From positions 1 through 64,000 of the forward strand of contig JAPYMA010000631.1 in the NCBI GenBank assembly GCA_035041965.1: a DNA stretch of 64,000 bases, in the 5' to 3' direction. Of the stretch, positions 37,151 to 48,173 are shown piece after piece (the stretch's first letter is position 1; each line of letters starts with the position of its first letter). The stretch is from Anisakis pegreffii (Eukaryota; Nematoda; Chromadorea; Rhabditida; Anisakidae). The notes beneath the pieces are model-generated. The model ran no database searches. It worked only from the letters and a program-made list of their open reading frames with translations, and was not told where the DNA came from. The position numbers were made by a program, and so were the translations under genes.

Positions 37151-38901
37151 TTAATTATGACATACGTTCAGAAACAAACACCACGTCGGAAACAGTTGTG
37201 TTAGAAGAAGAATAATGGAGAAGATAAATTTGACTGATGAATTGCATGTGGAGTTATCAGCGTATGACGAGCTGTCAGTGTGTTGTTGGCTGATTGTTTT
37301 CAGTTTAATGTCAATGAATTGATTCTGTATCTGGTTCTCTCGTTCAACTGTTGCGTTCTTTTGAATAATTCTCGAATTATGATCAGTTTTTGACAGGGAT
37401 GGCGTCATTCGAAATGACGACGACGATGTGGTTGTTGATGATGGCATACATGTAGCGCATTGACACTGCACCATTTGACGTTTCGCTTCAGTAGTACATA
37501 GTCCTGATGAGTACATTCCGAGAATATCTGCTTCAGACATGTTGAAATCGCGTTGTGATAAACAGCGTACCTCAATGGCAAATTTAGTCAAACAGTTCAT
37601 TGCCGTGCCATGCTCGCTTGATTAAACTCATCTGAGAATAAGTACTAATGTTCTGAATTGCTTTTCAGTGATGCGTTCATCGTTTTGAATGCAAACACAA
37701 AGTGCGTAAGATTAGTAAGAGTGTTCATTCTTAAAGAAATTCATTCATTATGTCGACACTGACAATGGTTTTCGTTTTTTTCTGTAAGCAAAAATTGGTG
37801 AAGCAACACATAAAATGCAAACAAATTACCATTTGTTCCCTAACTAATACATGGCTAATTCTTACTTTATTGATGTAGTTTCGGGTTTTCAAATCGTATT
37901 TTTCACTCGCAGAGCCGAAAGGCCTAATAGTATGTTTGTTGCACCTAATGATTAGTTCGAGCTCATTAAGACTTGTTTACTTGACAGAACCAAACAACCA
38001 AGCCAGGTAAATTTTTGTACGATTTAATTGTGCTTTTTTTCTCATTCGTAGAGGAGTAAGGGCAAATATACTGATTGAGATATTGTAGGTACAAGCCAAA
38101 TACAGAATAGACTGATTGAGATAATTATGGAGAATGATGAGCGAATTTTCATTAAAAAATCACTTGTATGTTCACGTGTGAACTCCAAGAAAGTTCATGG
38201 ATAGTCAAGCAGTAAATGAGTTTATCCGGTAACGAATCAGCACATTCGACGATATTCAACGAACAGCGATCATCCACCGTACGAACATCCATGCAATATT
38301 CACAACGCTGAAGATACTCGTTATCAGTGGAAGTTATAGAAAGAAATGATTCAGTCAGTATCTATTCCACTGATAGCTATAACAAAAGCACTTGAAACAA
38401 CACAAGCAATCCTCGAAGGTTTTTAGTTTGACTAGGCATTTGCATGTATTTGTTATCAAATAGATTAAAGGAGAATAACTGGAGACTATTATCGCAAAAA
38501 AGTGAAAGCCTCACTGAGTTACTGTTTAAGTGTTCAAAGTAGCCATGCTCAAATTTCAGTGAAAAAACTGAGAGATTATTTAACAAGTGACGATTTCTTC
38601 TTATATGAATTCCATTTGATCACTTCCAAACTAACAGCGAAAATTTCCAGTAAATTAGGAAATGATAAACGCTTACTGAATTTGTGATCGTCATTAGGCA
38701 TTTATTATGAAAATTGGTGCCTATCACTGTTCTCATTGCATAGCGATATAGAATCGTTCGAATATTTCATTACTTGCAAAAATGTTGTAATAAATAAGGA
38801 CAGCTTAATGATGCGAGTACACAACGTTTACCTACCTGAACATCATGAGAATGTGGCATACCTAATGATACGGCCAATAGACACAACGACGTACAGTTCA
38901 T
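37151..38901 (-). CDS. secreted cysteine-rich protein, probably GPI-anchored (Ly6-like pattern)
   Basis: Proposed exons are 38901-38836, 38361-38176 and 37612-37151, all phase 0, giving about 237 residues. Exon 1 is a leader ([20 protein letters not shown]) followed by the donor CAG|GTAGGT. Exon 2 has [19 protein letters not shown], then [15 protein letters not shown]-x2-C, then three further Cys and a final YC, as in the first half of Ly6/three-finger or nematode ET-type modules. Exon 3 has [21 protein letters not shown], a Ser/Thr-rich spacer (SSTTTSSSS) and a C-terminal hydrophobic stretch ([19 protein letters not shown]) with a short tail, as in GPI-attachment signals. The exon 2/3 junction is uncertain (acceptor at a weak AG). 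The family is inferred from cysteine spacing only, and no function is assigned. Confidence 0.5.
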
Positions 38902-38999
38902 GACGATTGCAAATAATAATACGATGCGCGTACGAAGAATCTGTGCTACTGTTATCGCTGCTGTGTTGGCGATTGTTTGTTTTTTTTTGGTATACTCAA

Positions 39000-40200
39000 T
39001 TTTGTGAAGGTCGTTTCGGTATTGAATTTTGATGAGGAACGGAAACAGAGAGAATGAAGGATTTAAAAATGTTGAGAATAAAAACGTATTATCATATGCA
39101 CATAGTTAATCAATGAATATGTTCGTAAGTAAAGAACATGATTCATTTGATTCGTTCACCGGCGTGCAATTTTATTTTGTTAATCTCTGATATCGAGCTG
39201 GAACGGAGGGTGGATGTTATTAAATGCGATGCAAACAACAAAGTGATTAAACAACTGATTGCTTTCGAATCGGTCAATCATCAAGATTTGTTACGTTTTA
39301 GAACGGAACAGAATAGAAACGATGTCTTAATGCTGTGAAAATGACTTCATTCGTTGGTCAGATGACGATAACTGTAAACGTCACATTGATCAGCTTGAGG
39401 TCCTTATAATACCAAGCTGTATTCTGTTAAGTTTCGATAAGCCTTCCTCATACGTTCACATATTCTGAGTGCTCGTAAACATTTACTTCCAAGCTTAACG
39501 TTTATATTTTCTACCTAGCTGAATAGTTTTCTGCTCATGGGCAGAGGACTGGAGAGTGGAAACACAAGCAGAACGAAATGATCTGAGCAATAAAGATCTT
39601 TCAATAACTGCTATACTACTAATGACGGTACGGTGGTTTACTTTGAAATAACTGACTTGTACTGCAACAGTAAAAAACGAGGAGACAAACATTTTGAAAA
39701 AATGGAATGGTTCGTGCGAAAGCACTATGCAGTGAATTCATTTTTTTAGAACGACTTGTTCGCAACCATTCACCGATCTTTTATTTTCAATTTTATGGTC
39801 GTATTTTTTAGGAAATAAGCAGCAATTTTAGATGCATAACTATATCAAGAAAAATTTCTTCGTGGACAAAGAACTATTGAAATTTACAAAAATTGTCGAT
39901 GTTAAAAAACTTTCGTTGTAAGCAAAAATCGACAAAGTGTCATTGAGATTACATGGATATGCAGATGACGATTGCAAACAATTGAACAGACAATAGTCCA
40001 TTCTCCTTTAATTCATTTCGTATCCAAAGTTTGAAACGTTTGATCAAGTGATCATTATCCATCTGATCTAATACAATAATTTGAATGCTGCTAATCGTTA
40101 AGTTTTCTCCATTCGGCGTTTGCCACAACAGACGACAGCAATTGCGATCTAATCGTACGTAAAATTTCGTTTGGTTTCACTGCGTATTGTCACAAACCGG
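39000..40200. other. nothing recognised
   Basis: It is AT-rich with no supportable gene. GAACAGAATAGAAACG at about 39304 is a short match to the 31.3-kb repeat family. The plus-strand poly-T near 38983 lies on the upstream side of the secreted-protein gene. Confidence 0.35.
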
Positions 40201-40214
40201 ATCTTCTTCCTCAC

Positions 40215-40337
40215 AGAAGCATTTTCATATATCGGCCCTGGACACTGGTACTGAAGGCTCTGTTGGAAACGATCATGGCAAACCCGCGAAGTTATAATTT
40301 CACTCTGTTCACCAAAACAACTGACGCAACCGAACAA
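40215..40337 (-). CDS. unassigned Cys-rich exon
   Basis: A 41-codon open exon in phase 0 is bounded by an AG acceptor (TTTTTTTGAAG) and a good donor (TCT|GTGAGG). It encodes LFGCVSCFGEQSEI, then VCHDRFQQSLQYQCPGPI and the N-glycosylation site NAS. The C-x2-C start and later cysteines recall the secreted gene at 37-39 kb on the same strand, so it may belong to a related neighbour. A downstream frame at 40145-39955 (NCCRLLWQTPNGENLTI) could be the next exon, but its phase does not match this donor. Confidence 0.3.
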
Positions 40338-43300
40338 CTTCAAAAAAAGTTATCAAGTGTTGATGCATCAACATGGGTACCCTGTGACCTTCTTTCTCAT
40401 AGTACTTCTATGGTATCACAAGAACTCAAAAATTCGAAGTATACTTTCGAAAAAATCAAAAGCGAATTTGCTGGAAGTATAATTGATTTTCAGTAATAAA
40501 TATTAATGCTGAAAAATAAGTAAATAAGTGCATTAAACAAGTGCATCGCAATTATTGTAAAATTAAAATCGCATAAATTAAACAAAATTTACGTATTTAT
40601 CAGCAGCACTGGTATGCTTTTGATAACGAATTATACAATGGGTAAAGATTTCTAAACCACTAAAAGCAATAATAATCACCTAATAAGAGCAAAATTCCAT
40701 GTCACAGACTCATTGAGTACTTCCAAACAGTTTACTTCAACAATTTTCTTGATGTGTATATTGGTGAATAATATGTGATGTTCACTATGAAAAGTTGAAA
40801 CGAATCATCAGTTACTGACAAACGAATACACTGCAATATTATTGTTGAAGTAATACAGGGTGATTGTGGTTCAAACGTGGCATTATTCACTAGAATTGAG
40901 AAGTGCATCCTCAAAACAAAGAAACTTTGTTTATTTTCATCTCAATAATGCACTGTTGTTTCATTCGATTTTTCAAATGCTCCGTGATGCACTCATTAAT
41001 TTATCTCACAACAGTTCGTTATAAATCGCTCAACCGTATGGTTAATCATCGTTTCACTGCGATGTCCCTTAAGACTATGTTGAGAACGTATAAAAGCTAT
41101 GCATAGTGGTATTCAAATAATGCATTACTCTGAAATGAATTCCGATTCTCATACTCATTTCATTTATTGATGGCAAATGGGATCATGAATAGCCCATATT
41201 GTGAATAGTCCACAATGTGTTGCTATTGATCGCGAATATGAAACGCATCTTTATACCGGTATTTCGAAGCTTTTTAGTTTATTCGGATCACATAAACAAT
41301 GAATGCACTATGTCCCTAATGGCCATTTATTCTAAGACGATTCGCTGCCGACAGCACATATTGATGAGTACACTCGATCGTTCCTCGATACGGCACAGAG
41401 CTCGTGAGCAACTCAACCAGTAAGTGTATTCTATCAGTTAACCAATTAATAATACATGAACTTTGAAACGCTGAAGATAGAAGCAATGAACAGTCATAAC
41501 TACTCAAATAATATTCAACTGCATTCGCATTCCAACGTGCAAGCAATTGAACCATAACAATTAGTCGTCACTATTGCACATAAATTGGTAATTAATTTGA
41601 CAATCATTGCGAGCGACTGCAACTTCAAAACGGTTTATCAACTAGGATATAAAGCAGACTGTTCAAAACGATCCATCTCTAGTAATTTATTGATTCTGTT
41701 ACAATTGTGACTATCCTTTCGACGTAATTCTTCACCTACATTTAGTGATACTTCGCTTTCAATGAGCATTCTCAAAGGAAGTCATAATTTTTGAAATGTT
41801 TTAGATTAATAAATTAAACAAAATTGGCAATTCAGTCGCATCTCCGCTGAAAGTTGTCAACATAAAGGAATGAGTCTGAATGATAGAAAACCATGTTCTG
41901 TTATTCATAATTTTTAACTCCATATTCACCCAAGCACAGTTACATTAAAATTTTACGAGCAAACGAAGAATACAAAATGAATGAAAACATTTTAAAATAT
42001 CAAAACAGAATTCGAAATATATCTGAATATGACGAATGTAATATAAACTGATCGTCTCCATGAGCCAGAAAATACACATAATTTGCTATTATTGTAGAAT
42101 AAAGAACAAAACTTTAATAGAATCCTCATGATACAAAATAAAATAATGGCGGCGTAGGACGGCCATGGAAATTCATTGCAAATAGTTTGGACCAGCCAAA
42201 CGTTCAATCTCAAAGAACATACAAATGAATACCGCATTTCCTCGAATAATTCCCTTGGAGAACAAACACTTCCTGATTCTTTGCCAAGAGAGAACATCTA
42301 TCATGGAATGTGGATACAGAATCGCCAAAATTTTCGGAGAAAAAAGGCGACATTTTCCGAGCCGGGAATCATATCTATATGAGTGGGATAACTATAAGGA
42401 TTGAAGAAAATCAGAGTGCACCAATGAGATCTATTTTCATACTTCATGATGACTGCTGAATAATTGGATCAGTAACTAGTGTCGTTAAGGTCAATTTCAA
42501 CAATCGTTTGAAGTGACTGTTACAAAAAAAAGTTATCCACAGAAGAACAGATTATTGCGCTTCTTCTGTTTCAATACGATTAAGTGTTTTCTTTCTTCAT
42601 GAATGTGATATATCTGAAGATATGTACACGCTTTCACACTTTCAGGCTAGACATCCATTCGATAAGAAAGGTGTATTAACGAGAGAATGGCATTATTCGA
42701 GGACGTACGCTAATCTACAAAACAATCAACATCATTGTAGCATGCAAACAATTCTCATCGACTCAGTGATGTAAATTGTTATATTGGAACTGAAGGGGAA
42801 AGAATGGATTTCTGCAATAAAAAAGATAAAGATCGCGATTTGGATAATCAATTCGTAAAATGCGAAAACCAACGACAGGTTAGATGCAGTACAATTCCTT
42901 CAAGGGAAGTGTATAATGGGATGACATGTATCAAATTCATTTCATTCCATTCTGCAAACCTGACGAACGACTGTCGTTGCATTAAAATAATCACTTTCCT
43001 CGAAAGGATGACAACTCGAAAACGCGAAATGCATTTCAGCACCATCACACCTCTATTCTCAGTTTCATATGTGACTTCACTATTCTAGAAAAGTCAATTC
43101 AGAATTTTATTTGGACAATTAATGATTATTTTGCTATTCACGCAGTACCTCTTTAATTCATTCGAATGACTAAGTTGGCTTCTACTAAGGATTTTTAGAT
43201 AACCGTCCTTTCGAAGACATTACGGGAGTATGGCTTGTTTTGACGGAACAGCAGAATAAACATGTGTAAAGAAAGAACACTGCAATGTTTCGGTCACTTA

Positions 43301-43600
43301 AGAGAATGTTAAAACCTTCCAAATGGCTATTTGAAAGGATATAATTCACTTCGATGGATTTAAAACGACTTTGGATCATACCAATAAAATCGACTGAATT
43401 CATGACGATGATCAATAAAATAACGGATGTGTGACGATGCTAAAATGCATCAGTTGCATTGAATTGGTTACACAAAATAGAATAACAGAACACATATGTA
43501 GATAGGGCTACACCTTTTGATCATAGGTCTTCTGAACAAACGATACTCGACCATTCGTTCATGTAAGAATCTAAGTTTTGCCAGAACATCATCTTACGTT
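40338..43600. other. nothing firmly recognised
   Basis: No gene could be supported. A strong donor-like AACCA|GTAAGT at 41419 closes a plus-strand ORF (KTIRCRQHILMSTLDRSS), but no partner exons were found. The remaining ORFs are short and compositionally AT-driven. Confidence 0.3.
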
Positions 43601-43625
43601 TCAGTCTGGGCCTAATCCTACACTT

Positions 43626-43850
43626 AATTCTGACCAACACTCCAATCAGTGTTCTTAAATAAATAGCTAAAGACCACAGTAGGTTTGTAATCAAAAGTTG
43701 TCGTGCCACGATCCAAATCATACATGTAAGGGGTGATGGGCGACTGGTGAGCATGTGAGTGAAACATCTGCACCACTTTATGCTCTGCACAAATACGAGT
43801 CGCCGCAAGTGGAGCCGGCCAAGATTCGATGCGCGAAAGAAATGGCTGTA
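43626..43850 (-). CDS. unassigned candidate exon
   Basis: After an AG acceptor (GGTTTACAG) the minus strand is open for about 75 codons: PFLSRIESWPAPLAATRICA, then VVQMFHSHAHQSPITPYMYD and TTTFDYKPTVVFSYLF. Composition is protein-like. I do not recognise the family. It lies downstream of NELF-A on the same strand but is not part of it, because NELF-A stops at 44504. Confidence 0.25.
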
Positions 43851-44503
43851 AACCGTGCAATCATCTTGTTACAGACTCAACGTCATCTTCGCTCACTAAT
43901 AACTGAATTATTCAGCGTAATCCTACAGTAATTGTCATCAATTGTACACCAACCACTTCTGCTATCCCAACAACTCCGCTCATGCTCGTCAATTTTCCGA
44001 ATCATCCGTCCATTACTGTTTACAACAATAAAACAACAATGTTCAGCACTAAATTCATAAATATTAAAAACCATACATCAGATTAGAGTAACGAGAGAAA
44101 AACAATCCCATCAGCGGAAGTTATGTACTGAACCGACAATTCCAATTTGCAATCAGATTCTCAATTCCTTTCAATCCATAAAAAGCTCGTGAGTGAGATT
44201 GCAATACCTAGATCATCAATATTTAGTGATCAGACAAATTGCATAACACGATTCCATACCACATGCACTATCACGCTCAATTTTAATCTCAATATGACCA
44301 TACTAAATTCGCTCGCTACTGAAGTATGCATCGAAAACGGCAAAAAGTGGCATTTCCAATCTGAAATGAAAACATCAACTGCAAAAACACATGCATAACG
44401 AAGTAAAGTACAAAGCGAAAGTAGGTAGAATGCGAGAAGGAAAGATGAAAGTGGAATCATCGTGAAATGCGCACACATGAAGTCTTCGAAAAACGATGAG
44501 TAA

Positions 44504-47500
44504 CTAGCTGAAACGTTGAGGTAAACCAAAGGGCACCGCGTTAAAATTAAATGCCGTCTGCATCATGTTGATCTCATCGGCGCGCAGAACTCGAGTTTTT
44601 CGTAGCCGTTTCCATTCACCGGTTCGATAATCCATCTGCAAATATCAGTGTGATCAATGCGAGTATCAGAAAAAAACATTGCTACTTCCGTCAATTATCA
44701 ATTTTCAAAGGAAGATAATTGGCACAACAAACCTGGAAATAAGTTTCCACACGCAGTCGTTGCGTAGATCCGTCCAATCGCTTTTCATCTTCGTAAGTTT
44801 CAGATAACTTCAAAGTCACTACATCACCCATGTGAGGGAATGGATGAACTGAAAGACTGGGGGGGGAGCATTAAAAATTTGATAATTATATAACCATCCT
44901 GTTCACGAATGCAATTCACAGGTCACTAGTTCTACCGACAATACGTTCATGATGTTTGATGGAACTGACCTTTGTTGCCCGATAAAAACGCTGAAACCAT
45001 TCGATGTCCCTGAGCGTCGAGAGCGTTTGCTGAACTCAACATTTCATTACACTGACGACGCAATGCCGCGTCACGTTGTTCAATCTAAATGACGGGTATA
45101 GTTTATTATACCAACCTTAGAAATAATTCAAATGATGACTGACAGAGCACAACCCTAAACAAATCAACATAATCAGCTTAATAATAATAATAATAATAGC
45201 ACGTGATTAGGTTCACAATTACATTGATAAATGAAGTGTCTCATAACATTTACTGAATGAATGGTTTACCCGAGTCTGCACAGGATTAACCAATACAGGC
45301 TGCTCACAACCCATCGTTGGCTGTTCCCTTACATCAGCATATGACAGTTGCTTTACGACTAATGGAGATGGCTCAGCTGGTTCACCAACTGCTGCACTCT
45401 TCGGCTCCTCTGACGAAGCGGATGGCTCTGTAGGCGCTTCTGGAGCGCTTTTTATCGTATCAGCATTCTCTGAACAAGTGGACGTTGTTGACTTCATCGA
45501 TACTGAACGACGAGCCTCCTGAAATAGTGTCCGTTTACTGAATAATAATAACAAATAATAATTAATAATAATAATAAGTGACATCAATTTCTTATTTTTA
45601 TATGAAATTTATGATGAGAAAGATAAATTAATGAGACCTTCGGTCTTTCACTTGTGCACTTTCTGTTCAAATTTATTCTGATTATATGAAAAATTTGATC
45701 TGATATCATCGAGACATTATCTGTGGAGAATGATTGTAGCGAATATGCATTTTTGAAACAAATCAAATAAACTGAAGCTACTAAACGAGTAAATATGAAC
45801 CTATAAAGAAAAGTCTGATAGCTAACGACAAAATTAAACGTGCGAATATGGGCAGATAACACGATAAAGAGTACACAAGTCAGTGAGGTCGCCTTATTGG
45901 CACTCTAGATTAAGTGAATAATCAGGAAAAAAATTGTACGAACACATATCAGAAACCTTTTCAGCTTTTTCAACAAGTAATTTTTTCTTGAGTTCCTCCT
46001 TCTCCAACTGTTTCTTTGCTTTCTCTTCAGCTTCTTGTTCTCGTCTTCTCTTCTTCAGCGCATGAGGTATTTCATCAATATCAATCAATTTAGCGCCGCC
46101 TTCACGCTTCGCAAGTTGCCTTTGAAATTTTCTTGGTTCATTGGTGAAACCAGCGGATAGTTTACAGGTGTTTACGGTAGGAATACCTCGCATTGGCACT
46201 GCAGTGATATTGCATATTAAATCTTGCCCATTACGGCTTACTCTACTTGTGGAAACTAATGAATCAATTGTGCAATAATTAGGGAGATATTGTAAGAAAT
46301 AAAACACGATTGTTCAGAAAATAAATTCGCCGCTGATTAAGAATAATTAAAAAGTGAGAGAACGAAACCTTTCCGATTCCGTTAACAAACACGTGAATTT
46401 TTTTCGGATATTTATGAAGATGCAATTAAAAATCACGAAAAATTGAACTTTGACTCGCAGTGCAAACGAAAATGAAAATTAAAGATAAAAATACGAACAA
46501 ATTTAGGAGAGAAAAGAGCCTGCATGCACTCACAATCATTATTCGGCTTTCTTGCTGTACTTCGCATACGAATAGGAAAACTCGTTGAATATACACCGCT
46601 CTTCTGATTTTTGGTCGGATTTGAACCCACTTCCGCAGCTAAAAATTTTTACGTTTGAGAGTAATTGTGCTAAAAATCCAAAAAAAAAACAACAAAACAA
46701 CAACTGATCACAATGAAATGATGACGAAATATAGACGGAGGGATTTATATAAACCTACATCGAACGAGATCAGCCTTCAGAGTGGATGATTTCGCTCTTC
46801 GGCGTAAATTGAAATGTTTTCGCACATCCACTTCGCCAATTCCATACCGACACTACAAATGAAAACGATACTTAAAGAAAAAGCGTAATCAAATAATGGA
46901 ACGAAAATATGGGAAAGAAGATAGCTAAGATACTTCAGAATCAAAAGATGAATAGAAAAAACAAAGTCATTGAGCTGGAGACCTTAATCGCAGATTGCGA
47001 CACAACACATTTATCCAATGGCAACAAACGCAGATTATCCTCTGCTGCATGCTTCTTAACTGAAACGTGTTCAGATGCAGAAATTGAACAATCGGTTAAA
47101 TTCACAACATGATCACAACAAAATAAATTAAATGAGCAACAATTTTGGATTCGGAAAATTTCCAAACGAATGAACGATACCAATTTCAAATAAAAAAATT
47201 TGTGTTAAACGGACAGAGATCTTAAAAGCATCTTCTCGATCAGGCTCATTCTCGCGTAACAGGCTATCGATTCAGATCAATGTGGTTCTTGGCATATGCG
47301 GTTTATCAAGTGAAACTTCAAATAAAATATTCAAGCGTTTGAAGAGAACTAAAACGAACCAAGATAAAAGGCGTGGTAGCACCACAAGATTGCGAATGGA
47401 AAAAAAAGGTGTATACAACAGAATTTTGTGGATTAAGACATTCACAAATCGTAATTTCAGTAGTCATTCACACTTGTATGGTTGAAGTTATTCATCAAAA

Positions 47501-48164
47501 TGCTTGAAAAGCTGGAAATCTTCTCACCCTCTACTTTCGGATTCAACAGTTTTCTTGAGTGAACGGTACAATAAGAAGAGAATACCGATTTTTCTCAATT
47601 CGTCCAGTGTTTTGTAAAAATAAGAGCTGGAATCTGATGGAATCGGAATCACACAGCGACGGCTTGGGAAGTCTCGATACATATTTGAGACAGTTTCAAT
47701 CCAGTCATCTGCATCTCTTCTAGCCAGGTCTAACAGGTTCAATAGAGGATCCTTCCACTAAATCATTTAGAATGTAAAATGGTTGTTTCAACAAAAACAT
47801 ACATTGCAAAAGTTTTTGATATAACGTTTGAAAGCCATCCCTAACAAATTCCAAAGACTGAGGCGGCAGATGGGGTTTTTGAGAAAAATTCAACACGAAA
47901 TTAATTTAACGGCGATAAAATGATGATGAAATAAAATCATACCATGGTCATCAAGCGATAAGACAAATGTGGAATGGCAAGTACAATCTTCAGCTTGACG
48001 TGAGATTCCAGTGCTTGAAAGCAAGTTTCCAGTTCGACCAGCATTTCACGTGACAGTAACGATGCTGCTTGACGTCCACTCCATAGTTCATTATTATCGC
48101 CCAATTTGTTATCCAACCATTTAACCAAATCCAAATCACGCAATTGAGCACTTGGCATTAACAT
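44504..48164 (-). CDS. NELFA: negative elongation factor A (NELF-A)
   Basis: NELF-A is a subunit of the nuclear NELF complex that, with DSIF, holds RNA polymerase II in promoter-proximal pausing. Eleven exons are 48164-47943, 47857-47803, 47729-47586, 47059-46983, 46852-46759, 46638-46534, 46255-45957, 45518-45270, 45084-44970, 44848-44733 and 44635-44504. All phases fit and the sum is 1608 nt, or 535 residues (human 528). Residues 1 to about 166 match the helical NELF-C-binding domain (LVKWLDNKLGDNNELWS; LARRDADDWIETV). Next come HFNLRRRAKSSTLKADLV and GGAKLIDIDEIP, conserved in human NELF-A. A charged coil and a Pro/Ser/Ala-rich linker follow. The C-terminal tail (MGDVVTLKLSETYED; VETYFQMDYRTGEWKRLRK) matches the human end (GDVIQIKLSEHTED; VFEMNYATGQWTRFKK). 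A second Met follows at residue 3. An AG acceptor lies 6 nt before the ATG. Confidence 0.96.
45180..45199 (+). repeat. AAT microsatellite in NELF-A intron
   Basis: A run of about six AAT units lies between exons 9 and 8 of NELF-A. A second, interrupted AAT tract lies on the other side of exon 8 at 45540-45578. Confidence 0.85.
45540..45578 (+). repeat. interrupted AAT microsatellite in NELF-A intron
   Basis: AATAATAATAAC, then AATAATAATTAATAATAAT, just upstream (minus-strand sense) of the acceptor of NELF-A exon 8. Confidence 0.85.
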
Positions 48165-48173
48165 AGTGCTCTG
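48165..48173 (-). promoter_or_regulatory. AG acceptor immediately before the NELF-A start codon (possible trans-splice or 5' UTR site)
   Basis: The minus strand reads GAAATTCAG followed by AGCACT and the ATG, leaving 6 nt of leader. In nematodes such a short acceptor-to-ATG distance commonly marks spliced-leader addition. A 5' UTR intron would look the same. Confidence 0.4.

Noticed and set aside
41217..41423. Plus-strand ORF ending at a strong GTAAGT donor
   Set aside because: No acceptor-matched partner exon and no domain. A single good donor occurs often by chance.
42804..43088. 94-codon plus-strand ORF
   Set aside because: No leader, no domain and no splice partners. Composition matches chance ORFs in the region.
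45584..45862. Minus-strand ORF within the NELF-A locus
   Set aside because: It lies entirely in the intron between exons 7 and 8 of NELF-A and would interrupt a good exon chain.
46909..47112. Plus-strand ORF overlapping NELF-A exon 4
   Set aside because: It is the antisense shadow of a well-supported exon.
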